A DNA stretch of 64,000 bases from Muricauda sp. SCSIO 65647 (GCF_021534965.1 NZ_CP091037.1:3231501-3295500); one strand, 5' to 3'; shown: positions 1-8,625, numbered from the stretch's first letter. Program-made: numbers and translations. Notes: generated by a model from the sequence alone, not told the origin.

Positions 1-780
1 CATACCGCTGGCCTGATTCTACGGTGGTACATATCTGGCCATGCCCCTTGGAGCGATGCCTATGAAAGCATTCTTTATGTTTCGTGGGCCACAATGGGCA
101 TGGGGCTGTTGTTGGGTAGAAAAAATGACATGACCTTGGCCGCCAGTGCATTTGTGACCGCACTATTACTTTGGATAGCCCATCAGAATTGGGTGGATCC
201 GGCAATCGCCAATTTGGTGCCCGTACTGGATAGTTATTGGCTGATGATACATGTAGCGGTCATTGTGGGCAGCTATGGGCCATTGGCCGTTGGTATGATC
301 TTGGGTGTGGTTTCATTGCTATTGGTCACCATGACCACCCAAAAGAACAAAAAGCGCATGGATCATAACCTTAATGAGTTGGCCATCATCAACGAACTGG
401 CCCTTACGGTAGGGTTGGTAATGCTGACCATCGGTAATTTTTTGGGGGGTCAGTGGGCAAACGAAAGTTGGGGGCGCTACTGGGGTTGGGATCCCAAAGA
501 AACATGGGCGCTCATCTCTATTATGGTATACGCTTTTGTGCTGCACATGCGTTTGGTGCCCGGTCTTAGGGGGCGTTGGACGTTCAGTTTTGCAAGTATC
601 CTTGCTTTTTCAAGCATCATGATGACCTATTTCGGTGTCAATTTCTATCTAGTGGGGCTGCATAGTTACGCCAGCGGCGACCAAGTGATCACCCCTTCAT
701 TTGTCTGGTATACCTTATTTGGTGTTTTGCTTTTGGGCGGAATCAGCTTGTGGCGTTATAGGTTGCACTACAGCAAATAA
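1..780 (+). CDS. ccsA: Cytochrome c biogenesis protein CcsA, C-terminal part (5' cut)
   Basis: The reading frame is open from base 1, so the gene begins left of the window. The visible part has several hydrophobic helices and the tryptophan-rich heme-handling WWD motif WGRYWGWDPKETWA, followed by VLHMR; both are hallmarks of the CcsA/CcmC/CcmF superfamily. A conserved His-containing stretch (YISGHAPWSDAYES) lies near the left edge. In the System II pathway CcsA works with CcsB in the inner membrane to present heme and attach it covalently to apocytochromes c outside the membrane. In Bacteroidota the two are often one fused protein, which cannot be judged here. No intrinsic terminator follows directly; a structured leader for the next gene lies downstream. 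Confidence 0.9.
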   Translation, partial: HTAGLILRWYISGHAPWSDAYESILYVSWATMGMGLLLGRKNDMTLAASAFVTALLLWIAHQNWVDPAIANLVPVLDSYWLMIHVAVIVGSYGPLAVGMILGVVSLLLVTMTTQKNKKRMDHNLNELAIINELALTVGLVMLTIGNFLGGQWANESWGRYWGWDPKETWALISIMVYAFVLHMRLVPGLRGRWTFSFASILAFSSIMMTYFGVNFYLVGLHSYASGDQVITPSFVWYTLFGVLLLGGISLWRYRLHYSK

Positions 781-790
781 ATCATTTTTC

Positions 791-823
791 TTTTTTCGGG
801 ATCAAAAAAATCATGCATCTTTG
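791..823 (+). promoter_or_regulatory. Candidate promoter of the MATE gene
   Basis: CATCTTTG at 816-823 matches the Bacteroidota -7 element TAnnTTTG in all but the first base. TTTT at 791-794 sits exactly 21 bp upstream, the same spacing seen at better promoters in this window. A start near 830 would put the folded leader at the 5' end of the mRNA. Confidence 0.35.
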
Positions 824-858
824 CGCCATCATGAAGTTATAAGAATTATGTACGCTAT

Positions 859-925
859 GGATGTCTTTGGCCTGAGGCCAAAAAATTAAGTTCTGTCCAC
901 CCGTAGGGCGACGACATCCTTTTTT
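859..925 (+). ncRNA. Compact folded leader RNA upstream of MATE gene (riboswitch-like candidate)
   Basis: Three helices can be drawn by hand. P1 pairs GGATGTC (859-865) with GACATCC (913-919), 7 bp without mismatch. P2 is a 7-bp hairpin, TTTGGCC/GGCCAAA with a TGA loop (866-882), stacked directly on P1. P3 pairs GTC..CCC (895-902) with GGG.GAC (906-912) around a GTA loop and abuts P1. The one long junction is 883-894. A T-run (920-925) follows P1 at once, so P1 could act as a terminator stem. The gene start is 28 bases further on. I do not recognise a known riboswitch consensus. It could also be a chance fold or a terminator remnant of ccsA. Confidence 0.4.
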
Positions 926-953
926 CCCTTTTTCAACATAATTCTTTTTTACA

Positions 954-2363
954 ATGACAACTTCCAATAAAATTTCTTTAAAACAATTTCTCAGCTATTT
1001 CTGGATTGCTGTAACCGGTAAGGAAACCGAATTTACCACAGGTAGTATCCGTAGGGCCATATTTATGCTCAGCATTCCCATGATTCTTGAGATGATGATG
1101 GAATCGATATTCGCCATCGTCGATATTGCCTATGTCTCACAGGTCAGTGTGAATGCCGTGGCGACCATAGGGTTGACCGAATCGGTTATCACCTTGGTTT
1201 ACGCGGTCGCCATTGGCTTGAGTATGGCCGCAACGGCAGTAGTGGCCCGTAGGGTTGGTGAGAAAGACATTAAAGGCGCCCGTGAGGCTGCTGTTCAAGC
1301 TATTGCCCTGGGCATTTTGGTATCAATTCTTGTGGGTATCATCGGATTTCTGTACGCCAAAGAGATTTTGGCCCTTATGGGTGCCGAACCCGATTTGATC
1401 GCTGAGGGCTACGGCTATACCAAATGGCTTATCGGGGGCAATGCCACCATTATGCTGTTATTTTTGATCAATGCGATTTTTAGGGGCGCGGGCAATGCTT
1501 CCATTGCCATGTGGACCTTGGTTCTCTCGAATGGACTGAACATTGTTCTAGACCCTTTTTTCATTTTTGGGTGGGGTCCTTTTCCTGAATATGGGGTCAT
1601 GGGAGCAGCAGTCGCAACCAATATTGGCCGGGGTTCGGCGGTGCTTTTTCAATTGGGTATCCTATTCTTTGGATGGGGCAAGATCAAGCTCATGGCACAA
1701 GACCTTGTGTTGAACATCAAGGTTATGGTCAACTTGATCAAAGTATCTTTGGGGGGCATCGCACAATTCTTGATCGGTACCTCTAGCTGGGTCTTTTTGA
1801 TGCGCATCATGTCAGAGTTCGGAAGTGAAGTATTGGCGGGCTATACCATTGCCATTCGAGTGATTATGTTCACCCTTATGCCTTCTTGGGGCATGAGCAA
1901 CGCCGCAGCGACCTTAGTAGGGCAAAACCTTGGGGCAAAGCAGCCTGATCGTGCCGAAAAATCTGTTTGGAAAACAGGTAAGTACAACGCTTATTTTATG
2001 GGCTTTGTTTCTCTGCTGTACCTGATTTTTGCCAAACAGATCATCAACCTGTTCAACGATACGCCCAACGTGGTCGAAAATGGTGCACTGTGTTTGCAGA
2101 TCATAGCGGCGGGCTATATTTTCTATGCCTACGGCATGGTCGTGACCCAAGCATTCAATGGTTCTGGCGATACACAGACACCGACAAAGATCAACTTCAT
2201 ATCGTTTTGGTTGTTTCAATTGCCCGTGGCCTATCTGTTGGCAATTGTTTTGGGGTTGGGCTCAAAAGGGGTGTTTATCGCTATTACCACTGCTGAGGTC
2301 TTGTTGGCGGTACTGGCCATGATCTGGTTCAAAAAGGGCAATTGGAAGAAGGTACAGGTCTAG
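954..2363 (+). CDS. MATE family efflux transporter
   Basis: A 469-residue protein with about twelve hydrophobic segments in two related halves, the usual length and layout of MATE (NorM/DinF-type) exporters. These use a sodium or proton gradient to expel cationic drugs or metabolites across the inner membrane. Family features include the N-terminal IPMILEMMMES helix, NAIFRGAGNA in the first half and QAFNGSGDTQTPT in the second half, which is the matching loop. The start at 954 is the first ATG and lies 28 bases after a T-run that closes a folded leader, so expression may be controlled by premature termination. The gene stands alone, with 81 bases before the next gene. The substrate cannot be inferred. 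Confidence 0.93.
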   Translation: MTTSNKISLKQFLSYFWIAVTGKETEFTTGSIRRAIFMLSIPMILEMMMESIFAIVDIAYVSQVSVNAVATIGLTESVITLVYAVAIGLSMAATAVVARRVGEKDIKGAREAAVQAIALGILVSILVGIIGFLYAKEILALMGAEPDLIAEGYGYTKWLIGGNATIMLLFLINAIFRGAGNASIAMWTLVLSNGLNIVLDPFFIFGWGPFPEYGVMGAAVATNIGRGSAVLFQLGILFFGWGKIKLMAQDLVLNIKVMVNLIKVSLGGIAQFLIGTSSWVFLMRIMSEFGSEVLAGYTIAIRVIMFTLMPSWGMSNAAATLVGQNLGAKQPDRAEKSVWKTGKYNAYFMGFVSLLYLIFAKQIINLFNDTPNVVENGALCLQIIAAGYIFYAYGMVVTQAFNGSGDTQTPTKINFISFWLFQLPVAYLLAIVLGLGSKGVFIAITTAEVLLAVLAMIWFKKGNWKKVQV

Positions 2364-2444
2364 AAAGCTATTTACCGTAGGGTCATTGGAGAAAGTTTTC
2401 TTAAATGAATTCCATAACTTTAGTGATTCAAAATTTCTGTCGCA

Positions 2445-3614
2445 ATGAATCAAGACCGTAGAGGAATCAACACCATTTGCACCCATGCGGGAGAGCTCGA
2501 GGACAAAGAGTACAAAGGATCGGTTTCCCCCTTGTATATGGGCTCTTCATATGCTTTTGAAGAAGTGGATATAAAGCGGTACCCGAGATACTTCAATACC
2601 CCCAATCAAGAAGCGTTATGCGAAAAGATAGCGGCCCTTGAACACGCTGGGTCCGCTTTGATTTTCGGTAGCGGTATGGCCGCGATCAGTACAGCCTTGA
2701 TGGCCTTTTTGCAGGCAGGGGATCATATTGTCTTGCAGCAGACACTTTACGGTGGCACCTACAATTTTGTGGTCACACAATTAGAAAAATATGGAATTTC
2801 CTATTCCTTTACCGAAGGTTGGCAGGCAGAGGATTTTGAAAGGGAGCTAAGGCCCAATACCAAGGTCATATATATCGAGACACCCTCAAATCCTTTGTTG
2901 ACGATAACCGATATGACCGCTGTGGCAAAGCTGGCCCAAAAGCATGATCTTGTTTCGATGATTGACAACACGTTTGCCAGTCCGGTGAACCAGAATCCCA
3001 TAGATTTTGGCATAGATGTGGTCATTCACAGTGCCACGAAATATATGGGAGGGCACTCTGATATCTGTGCAGGTACCGTGGCGTGTTCTACAGCATATCG
3101 AGACCAAATCTGGCAGACGGCGATTTGTTTTGGTGGTAGTTTGAGCGATTACACGGTTTGGCTGCTCGAGCGCAGTATCAAAACAATGGGTGTTCGGGTC
3201 AAGGCCCAAAATGAAAATGCCCAGAAGCTTGCCGAGTTTTTGGTAGAAAAAGATGAAGTTGATGAAGTGTATTACCCAGGGCTTCCGACACATCCAAGCC
3301 ATGCACTTGCCAAAGCGCAGATGAATGGTTTTGGGGGCATGTTGTCTTTTGAATTGAAAGAAGGATTGGATGCTTCCGAATTTATGAAATGCCTGCGGTT
3401 GATAAAGCCTTCGATGAGTTTGGCGGGGGTCGAAAGTACAATGCTTTTGCCGGTTAAAACATCGCACGCATTGATGAGTGCCGAAGACCGGGCCAAGCAA
3501 GGTATCAAAGATGGGCTCATCCGTTTTTCCGTAGGAATTGAAGAGACCGAAGATTTGATCATTGATATTGAACAGGCCTTAAAGCAGGTGAAATCCAAAA
3601 CAGTATTGACTTAA
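2445..3614 (+). CDS. Trans-sulfuration family PLP enzyme (cystathionine gamma-synthase / gamma-lyase type)
   Basis: A 389-residue fold-type I enzyme of the Cys/Met metabolism PLP family. The Schiff-base lysine is K199 in SATKYMGGHSD. The family's phosphate-binding region FGSGMAAIST (about 74-83), QQTLYGGTYNF and the aspartate in MIDNTFASP are present. The C-terminal SVGIEETEDLI signature is typical. Members catalyse gamma- or beta-replacement or elimination on homoserine esters, cystathionine or methionine; sequence alone does not settle which. The stop codon is followed at once by the ATG of bshB1, which suggests one transcript and a link of this sulfur-amino-acid enzyme to low-molecular-weight thiol synthesis. 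That link is inference from context. Confidence 0.88.
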   Translation: MNQDRRGINTICTHAGELEDKEYKGSVSPLYMGSSYAFEEVDIKRYPRYFNTPNQEALCEKIAALEHAGSALIFGSGMAAISTALMAFLQAGDHIVLQQTLYGGTYNFVVTQLEKYGISYSFTEGWQAEDFERELRPNTKVIYIETPSNPLLTITDMTAVAKLAQKHDLVSMIDNTFASPVNQNPIDFGIDVVIHSATKYMGGHSDICAGTVACSTAYRDQIWQTAICFGGSLSDYTVWLLERSIKTMGVRVKAQNENAQKLAEFLVEKDEVDEVYYPGLPTHPSHALAKAQMNGFGGMLSFELKEGLDASEFMKCLRLIKPSMSLAGVESTMLLPVKTSHALMSAEDRAKQGIKDGLIRFSVGIEETEDLIIDIEQALKQVKSKTVLT

Positions 3615-4340
3615 ATGGAATTAGACATTTTAGTATTTGGCTCCCATCCCGATGATGCAGAACTGGGGGCAGGGGCAACCATTGCAAAAGAAGTGGCGCA
3701 GGGCAAAAAGGTAGGTATCATCGATTTGACTAGAGGTGAGCTGGGTACGCGCGGTACAGCAGAAGTAAGGGATAGGGAGGCAGAAGAGGCGTCAAAAATC
3801 TTGGGACTCGCCGTGCGCGAAAACCTTTGTTTCGCGGATGGTTTTTTTGTCAACGACAGGCCGCATCAATTGCAAGTGGTCAAGATGATTCGTAAATATC
3901 GCCCAAAAATAGTGCTCTGCAATGCGGTTGAGGATCGCCATATCGATCATGCGAGGGGAAGCAAATTGGTCAGCGATGCCTGTTTTTTGAGCGGTCTTGT
4001 CAAAATCGACACCAAATTGGAAGATGATGATGAAGAATGGCAAGAGCCCTGGAGACCAAAAGTTGTCTACCACTACATTCAATGGAAAAATTTGGAACCT
4101 GATTTTGTCGTGGACGTGTCAGATTATATCGAGGTAAAGAAGAAGGCCATCATGGCCTACGGTTCACAGTTTTATGATCCAAAAAGCAAAGAGCCCGAGA
4201 CTCCCATTAGCAGCAAAAATTTTATAGACAGCGTTATCTACAGGGCGAGGGATTTAGGGAGATTGATAGGTGTTGGCTATGCCGAGGGTTTTACCGTAGA
4301 GCGGAATATCGGAGTACGATATTTGGATGATTTGATTTAG
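3615..4340 (+). CDS. bshB1: Bacillithiol biosynthesis deacetylase BshB1
   Basis: A 241-residue member of the LmbE/PIG-L zinc deacetylase family. The N-terminal metal motif is SHPDDAELG (His11, Asp13, Asp14); a second metal region is DRHIDHARG. The blocks LTRGELGTRG and GYAEGF, and the length, match the BshB1 subfamily rather than generic PIG-L proteins. BshB1 removes the acetyl group from GlcNAc-malate in the second step of bacillithiol synthesis, in the cytoplasm. Start ATG follows the TAA of the upstream PLP-enzyme gene with no gap, so translation is probably coupled. The 3' end overlaps the convergent histidine kinase gene: the two stop codons lie on top of each other at 4337-4340. bshA and bshC are not in this window. 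Confidence 0.92.
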   Translation: MELDILVFGSHPDDAELGAGATIAKEVAQGKKVGIIDLTRGELGTRGTAEVRDREAEEASKILGLAVRENLCFADGFFVNDRPHQLQVVKMIRKYRPKIVLCNAVEDRHIDHARGSKLVSDACFLSGLVKIDTKLEDDDEEWQEPWRPKVVYHYIQWKNLEPDFVVDVSDYIEVKKKAIMAYGSQFYDPKSKEPETPISSKNFIDSVIYRARDLGRLIGVGYAEGFTVERNIGVRYLDDLI

Positions 4341-6427
4341 CTGGCCTTTTTGTATTTCTTGTTGGCTTTGGGTACCGTGAAGTAGAAACAAGATCCTTTT
4401 TTGACAAAGCTTTCAACCCATATTTCCCCTTTATTTTTGTGCACCATTTCTTTGCAAAGCGAAAGGCCAAGACCAGTACCTTTTTCGTTGTTTGTACCAT
4501 AGGTGGTAAAATTCGAGTTTTCAGAAAAAATCATGCTCTGTGTGTTGGGATCCATGCCGATACCTGTGTCGCGTACCGTGATTTCCCAATTTTCCTTTTT
4601 TTCAACCGCTTTGATATTGATAAGTCCGTTTTCAGGGGTAAATTTTAGAGCATTGCTGATAAGGTTGCGCACGACGATGTCGATTTGGTTTTTGTCGGCC
4701 CATGCATAGGCATTATCAGGTAGTTCATTGATTAGGCGTATCGATTTTTTAATGGCGATTTTAGAGAGTAGATTGATATTTTCCTCTACGATGGAATTCA
4801 GCGAAATTCGTTTGGGTTTGGTAACGGCCCCGTTCATTTGGGTTTGGCCCCAAGAAAGTAAATTGTTGAGCGTAAACGAGATACTATCCACATCTGATTT
4901 CAACTTGGGCATCTGGCCAACAAATTCGTCTTTGGTTAGATCTCCTCCTGAAAAAAGGTCAAGAAGGCTTTGCAGGGCTCCTATAGGACCTCTTAGGTCG
5001 TGACCAATAATTGAGAACAGTTTGTCTTTTGTGGTATTGATTTCCTTTAGCTCTATTTCATTTTCCTCCAAAGATTTTGTTTTGTTTTGAAGTTCTTTGT
5101 AAAGCTTTTTCTGCATTTTTTGGTTGCGGTATACCAAAAATGTGATGGCCAATAAAATGAAAAAGATGACAAATGCCAATATGGTATAGTTTCGTTGTTT
5201 GGCAAGACTGCGATTGTTTTCATCAATAAGTTCTTGTTTCTGTTTTTCATAGCCAAGTTTAACCTTGAGCATCGCCAAACTTTTCTCGGTATCCCTTCGT
5301 GATAAGACTTTTGAAAGCCGCTGATAAATTTCGTGATATTTTAAGGCGGTGTCGAAATCAGACCTTTTTTTCCCAATTTCATAAAGCGTTTTTGAGCAAT
5401 CTTTCTGTCCTTCGAGCGATTTTATTTTTTTTGATACGTCAAACCCTTGCAACGCATAGATTTCGGCAATACTATCGTTCTCTTGCCCTAAATGTGCCTG
5501 TGACATGCCATTTAACAGGTCAATTTTTGCTCGGTCATCATCAAGGTCTTCATGCAAAAGTTGACTATGGTCATACCAATAAAGAGCCCATTTATATCTT
5601 TTTTGTTTAAGGTAAATTTTTCCCTTTACCTCATATGCATAGGCCAACCAATCCAGTATTTCATATCGCTCAAAAATGCTTATGCTTTGATTGATGTTGA
5701 ACATTGCATAGTCAAATTTTTCAATGTCGGCATACAAAGAGGCAACATTGCTCATGGTCTCGGCAGAAGGAATCGGTTTGCCTACGCTTTCATTGATATC
5801 TTTTACTTTTTCATAAAAATCCAAGGCACTATCGTAGTCGTTTTGGGCGGCATATAGATTTGCAATATTCTCGTTAAGAATCGATAGCATTGGCAAGTCA
5901 TTCTCTTTTTCGGCCAATTCAATGGTCAAAAGATAGATGTTCAGGGCTTTTGCATTGTCGCCCAAATAGGCATGTTCACCAGCTAGGCTGTTGCGTGCCT
6001 TGATGATAAGCTTATTGTTTTTTGTTGAACTTGCCTCATTCAATGCGCTGGTAAAATAGCGAATGGCTTTTTCTGAATTTCCTTGGTCTGAAAAGAAAGC
6101 GCCCAATTCTAAAAGCGCCATACATTTTCCTTTTGAATAGTTTGCCCGTTCACTTAGGTTCAATGCGTTTTTTGAAAGCAAAAGCAGGCTATCTGAATTG
6201 TAATAGCGATATTTTAGGGCCAAACTGTTCAACAAGTCGATGTAGATGGTATCTTTTTGGTGAGATTCCCTTGCCTTTTCAAGCGACTTAATTTTATGTA
6301 GAAGACTGTCCCTGGTACTTTTTTGGGCTGATACAGGAGCAAACGATAAAGCGATCCACAGTAAGAACAGTAAAACTGCTCTACATGGGCTAGGTTGAGG
6401 GTTTATGGTTTTATAGTTTAGGCCCAT
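4337..6427 (-). CDS. TPR-containing sensor histidine kinase
   Basis: A 696-residue protein with an N-terminal signal peptide ending near VSAQ, a run of tetratricopeptide repeats over roughly residues 60-380, one transmembrane helix (FVIFFILLAITFLVY), then a coiled linker, a HisKA domain with phospho-acceptor His476 in SIIGHDLRGPIG, and a HATPase_c domain with N box (NLISNALKFT), DTGIGM and GTGLGLSL. The TPR region would lie in the periplasm and sense a protein or peptide signal. No response regulator gene is next to it, so it is an orphan kinase here. It is convergent with bshB1 and shares stop-codon bases with it. The start is the first ATG and gives a sensible signal peptide. Confidence 0.9.
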   Translation of the reverse strand: MGLNYKTINPQPSPCRAVLLFLLWIALSFAPVSAQKSTRDSLLHKIKSLEKARESHQKDTIYIDLLNSLALKYRYYNSDSLLLLSKNALNLSERANYSKGKCMALLELGAFFSDQGNSEKAIRYFTSALNEASSTKNNKLIIKARNSLAGEHAYLGDNAKALNIYLLTIELAEKENDLPMLSILNENIANLYAAQNDYDSALDFYEKVKDINESVGKPIPSAETMSNVASLYADIEKFDYAMFNINQSISIFERYEILDWLAYAYEVKGKIYLKQKRYKWALYWYDHSQLLHEDLDDDRAKIDLLNGMSQAHLGQENDSIAEIYALQGFDVSKKIKSLEGQKDCSKTLYEIGKKRSDFDTALKYHEIYQRLSKVLSRRDTEKSLAMLKVKLGYEKQKQELIDENNRSLAKQRNYTILAFVIFFILLAITFLVYRNQKMQKKLYKELQNKTKSLEENEIELKEINTTKDKLFSIIGHDLRGPIGALQSLLDLFSGGDLTKDEFVGQMPKLKSDVDSISFTLNNLLSWGQTQMNGAVTKPKRISLNSIVEENINLLSKIAIKKSIRLINELPDNAYAWADKNQIDIVVRNLISNALKFTPENGLINIKAVEKKENWEITVRDTGIGMDPNTQSMIFSENSNFTTYGTNNEKGTGLGLSLCKEMVHKNKGEIWVESFVKKGSCFYFTVPKANKKYKKAS

Positions 6428-6709
6428 TTGCCGTATTGAACATAAGTAAATATAAAATTAAGAGTGTGATGGATGATAGACCAATTATTGTTGTGAACAA
6501 GGGTTTTTTGTGTGTTTGGTCTATGAAACAGTGCAGTTTATCGATAAACATCAGAAAAATACTACAAAAAATGAACATTTTCCCTAAATGCTGTTCAAAG
6601 CTTTGATGGGCAAAGAATGTAGGTTTTCAATATCGGTTGCCACAAACCACTTTGTTGTTGTATGGTGCCCATATGGTGAATGGAGTTTGGGAAAATTTAT
6701 GTGCCCATA
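6428..6709. other. Intergenic region between histidine kinase and tRNA-His promoters
   Basis: No coding potential was found. GTGCCCATAT occurs twice (6665-6674 and 6701-6710, 36 bp apart), with similar flanks (GGTGAATGG and TTGGAATGA). The first copy sits in the small dyad TATGGTGCCCATA. The second runs into the -33 box of the tRNA promoter. The kinase promoter must also be here; TATATTTA on the minus strand near 6450 is a weak -7 candidate. Confidence 0.35.
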
Positions 6710-6742
6710 TTTGGAATGATAGTCGAAAAAAAATTACATTTG
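6710..6742 (+). promoter_or_regulatory. Promoter of tRNA-His
   Basis: TTTG at 6710-6713 and a perfect TACATTTG at 6735-6742 are separated by 21 bp. This fits the Bacteroidota primary sigma consensus. The tRNA starts 15 bases after the -7 element. Confidence 0.8.
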
Positions 6743-6756
6743 CATCCGCTTAAACG

Positions 6757-6830
6757 GTGGTTGTAGCTCAGCTGGTTAGAGCGCTGGATTGTGGTTCCAG
6801 AGGTCGCCGGTTCGAACCCGGTCTTCCACC
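6757..6830 (+). tRNA. tRNA-His (GTG anticodon)
   Basis: The cloverleaf is complete: D stem GCTC/GAGC, anticodon arm CTGGA-TTGTGGT-TCCAG with anticodon GTG, T arm GCCGG-TTCGAAC-CCGGT. A G lies at position -1 (6756) opposite discriminator C73 (6830), the identity element of histidine tRNA. CCA is not encoded. In the acceptor stem bases 5 and 6 (TT, 6761-6762) face TT (6824-6825), two neighbouring U-U mismatches; the other five pairs are Watson-Crick. It has its own promoter and a terminator ten bases downstream. Confidence 0.96.
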
Positions 6831-6839
6831 CTAAATGAG

Positions 6840-6866
6840 AAAAGCCCCTTGTATCAGGGGCTTTTA
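6840..6866. terminator. Bidirectional terminator between tRNA-His and the M28 peptidase gene
   Basis: The hairpin is AAAAGCCCCT (6840-6849), loop TGTATC, AGGGGCTTTT (6856-6865), with T/A runs on both sides. It ends the tRNA on the plus strand and the peptidase mRNA on the minus strand, whose stop codon is at 6868. Confidence 0.88.
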
Positions 6867-6867
6867 T

Positions 6868-8427
6868 TTACTTCGCTACTTTGTCGACTTTGATTTTGCT
6901 CTCACGATTGGCTATTTCCCAAGCTGTATGAAACACTAATCGGGTACGTTTTTCGAGCAGATCGTATTCAATCTTGTCAGGAGTATCGCCTGGGCGGTGA
7001 TAATCTTCGTGCGTACCGTTGAAATAAAAGATGATGGGAATGTTGTTCTTGGCAAAATTATAATGGTCACTACGGTAATAAAATCGATTGGGGTCATTTT
7101 CGTCGTTGTAGGTATAATCAAACTCGAGATTTGTATATTTTCGGTTGATGGCTTCTGACAATTCGTGTAGTTCGGTACTCAGCTTGTCTGAACCTATCAA
7201 GTAGATATAATTGCTATTGCCTTCCCGTTTAGGGTCGATTCTGCCAATCATATCGATGTTCAAGTTTGCAACTGTTTGTGATAATGGAAATATGGGCTCA
7301 TAATCGGTATAGTACATTGAGCCAAGCAATCCTTTTTCCTCGCCGGTGACATGCAATAGTACAATGGATCTTTTGGGTGTATGGCCATTTTTTTCAGCTT
7401 CTTTGAAGGCCTCTGCTATTTCAAGCAAAGCCACAGTGCCCGAACCATCGTCATCGGCACCATTGTTTATCTGCCCATCGGCGGTAACACCGATATGGTC
7501 TAAGTGCGATGAAATGACCACATATTCATCGGGCTTCTCTGAGCCTTTGATATAGGCAACCACATTTTCTGAATCTACCTGTTGATTGGCACTCTTGATA
7601 TTTAAACCAACTTGTGCCGAAATGACCTTTGGCTTATCATCGGTCTTTATGTTTTTGTGGAGTGCCATAGTCGCGGTCTCGTTCAATAGCAGAAAGAAAA
7701 AACTTGAATTGTCGCCCTTAAGCTGCATACGGCCACTTCCATTTGTCTTCATAAATGAAAAATACCCACCATACCTCGCAAAATTCTTTTCATCAAAATA
7801 AAGAAATCCCTTTGCCCCTTTTTTTTGGGCGATTTCCATCTTTTTTCCCAATGATTCAGACATGTTGCTCCAGATCGATTTTTCTTCGCTTCCCGAGATG
7901 ATGTAAGTGCCATCATTGCGCATGGGTTCACCTGACTTCGCCAAGACCAATTTTTCTGACACGTCTAAACCATTGTAATCTGAATAGTCCCCATCTTCAA
8001 TACCGTAACCCACATAAACCACTTCACCAAAAGAATCATCTGCAGCAGAGAAGGTCAGTATTTCTTCACCCAATTGAAAGGTCGTGTTATTGATGGTCAT
8101 ATCACCTTCAGGTACTTGGCTCAACTCGAGTGGGACCTTTTGAAAATAATCGCCATCTGATTTGGCTGCGGGTATGCCCAAGCTCACATATTTGCCTTTT
8201 AGATATTCGACTGCCTTCTTTTGACCTTGTTTACCTGTTTCTCGCCCCTCAAACTCATCTGAGGCATAGATAAACAGCATTTCTTTTAATTCTTCACTGG
8301 TAATGGTCTCAGCATATCGGGTCGGTTCGACTATTTGCCCTTGCTCGACCGCCTTTTCCGATATGGTTTTTTGTGACGTGTTGCAGGCCAGTACCAAGGC
8401 TGTTGCCAATAAGGCTATTCTTCTCAT
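6868..8427 (-). CDS. Secreted M28 family zinc metallopeptidase (lipoprotein)
   Basis: A 519-residue protein with a lipoprotein signal (LLATALVLAC, cysteine at the lipobox). An insert resembling a PA domain lies before the catalytic M28 domain. Co-catalytic zinc motifs are visible: SSHLDHIG, NGADDDGSG, TGEEKGLLGS, NIDMIGR and a late His in GTHEDYHRPGDTP. M28 enzymes are aminopeptidases or carboxypeptidases acting on peptides outside the inner membrane. An ATG eight codons upstream (8451) lengthens the frame, but a minus-strand -7 element (TATTTTTG, 8456-8449) overlaps it, so transcription should begin after it. I therefore place the start at 8427, where the signal peptide begins. It is divergent from the hydroxyproline operon. 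Confidence 0.9.
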   Translation of the reverse strand: MRRIALLATALVLACNTSQKTISEKAVEQGQIVEPTRYAETITSEELKEMLFIYASDEFEGRETGKQGQKKAVEYLKGKYVSLGIPAAKSDGDYFQKVPLELSQVPEGDMTINNTTFQLGEEILTFSAADDSFGEVVYVGYGIEDGDYSDYNGLDVSEKLVLAKSGEPMRNDGTYIISGSEEKSIWSNMSESLGKKMEIAQKKGAKGFLYFDEKNFARYGGYFSFMKTNGSGRMQLKGDNSSFFFLLLNETATMALHKNIKTDDKPKVISAQVGLNIKSANQQVDSENVVAYIKGSEKPDEYVVISSHLDHIGVTADGQINNGADDDGSGTVALLEIAEAFKEAEKNGHTPKRSIVLLHVTGEEKGLLGSMYYTDYEPIFPLSQTVANLNIDMIGRIDPKREGNSNYIYLIGSDKLSTELHELSEAINRKYTNLEFDYTYNDENDPNRFYYRSDHYNFAKNNIPIIFYFNGTHEDYHRPGDTPDKIEYDLLEKRTRLVFHTAWEIANRESKIKVDKVAK

Positions 8428-8448
8428 GGATTCAATTTTGAAGTTCTT

Positions 8449-8456
8449 CAAAAATA
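8449..8456 (-). promoter_or_regulatory. -7 element for the M28 peptidase gene
   Basis: A perfect TATTTTTG reads on the minus strand. TTTG at 8476-8473 is 16 bp upstream, shorter than the usual 21. Its place decides the start codon of the gene in favour of 8427. Confidence 0.45.
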
Positions 8457-8607
8457 GTCAAACAAGAAGAAACAAACCCATACACTCAAACTGTTCTTAC
8501 TTTTAAGACTTCATGCCCAAATCGTGCCTACATGAAGAATAGGTTGAGCTTTTTTTGGTATGTGCCAAAAATATCCGATTTATATCTTTTTCTATAATAA
8601 AATGGAT

Positions 8608-8625
8608 AATATAGTGCATTATATT
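8608..8625. promoter_or_regulatory. Palindromic operator candidate of the hydroxyproline operon
   Basis: AATATAGTGCATTATATT is an inverted repeat symmetric in 16 of 18 positions with a TGCA core. It lies 61 bases upstream of the first operon gene. The flank GATAATATAGTGCA (8605-8618) recurs almost exactly as GATAATATGATGCA at 8681-8694 across the start codon. A dimeric repressor of GntR type would fit, but no regulator gene is adjacent. Confidence 0.5.

Noticed and set aside
866-882. Hairpin TTTGGCC-TGA-GGCCAAA as a terminator of ccsA
   Set aside because: No T-run follows on either strand; it fits better as P2 of the leader fold.
2364-2444. Possible riboswitch (SAM type) before the Cys/Met PLP enzyme gene
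   Set aside because: Only 81 bases, no stable helix found and no resemblance to known SAM aptamers.
6665-6710. GTGCCCATAT repeat upstream of tRNA-His as a regulated operator
   Set aside because: Only two copies 36 bp apart and no reason for a tRNA gene to be regulated this way; noted in the intergenic entry only.
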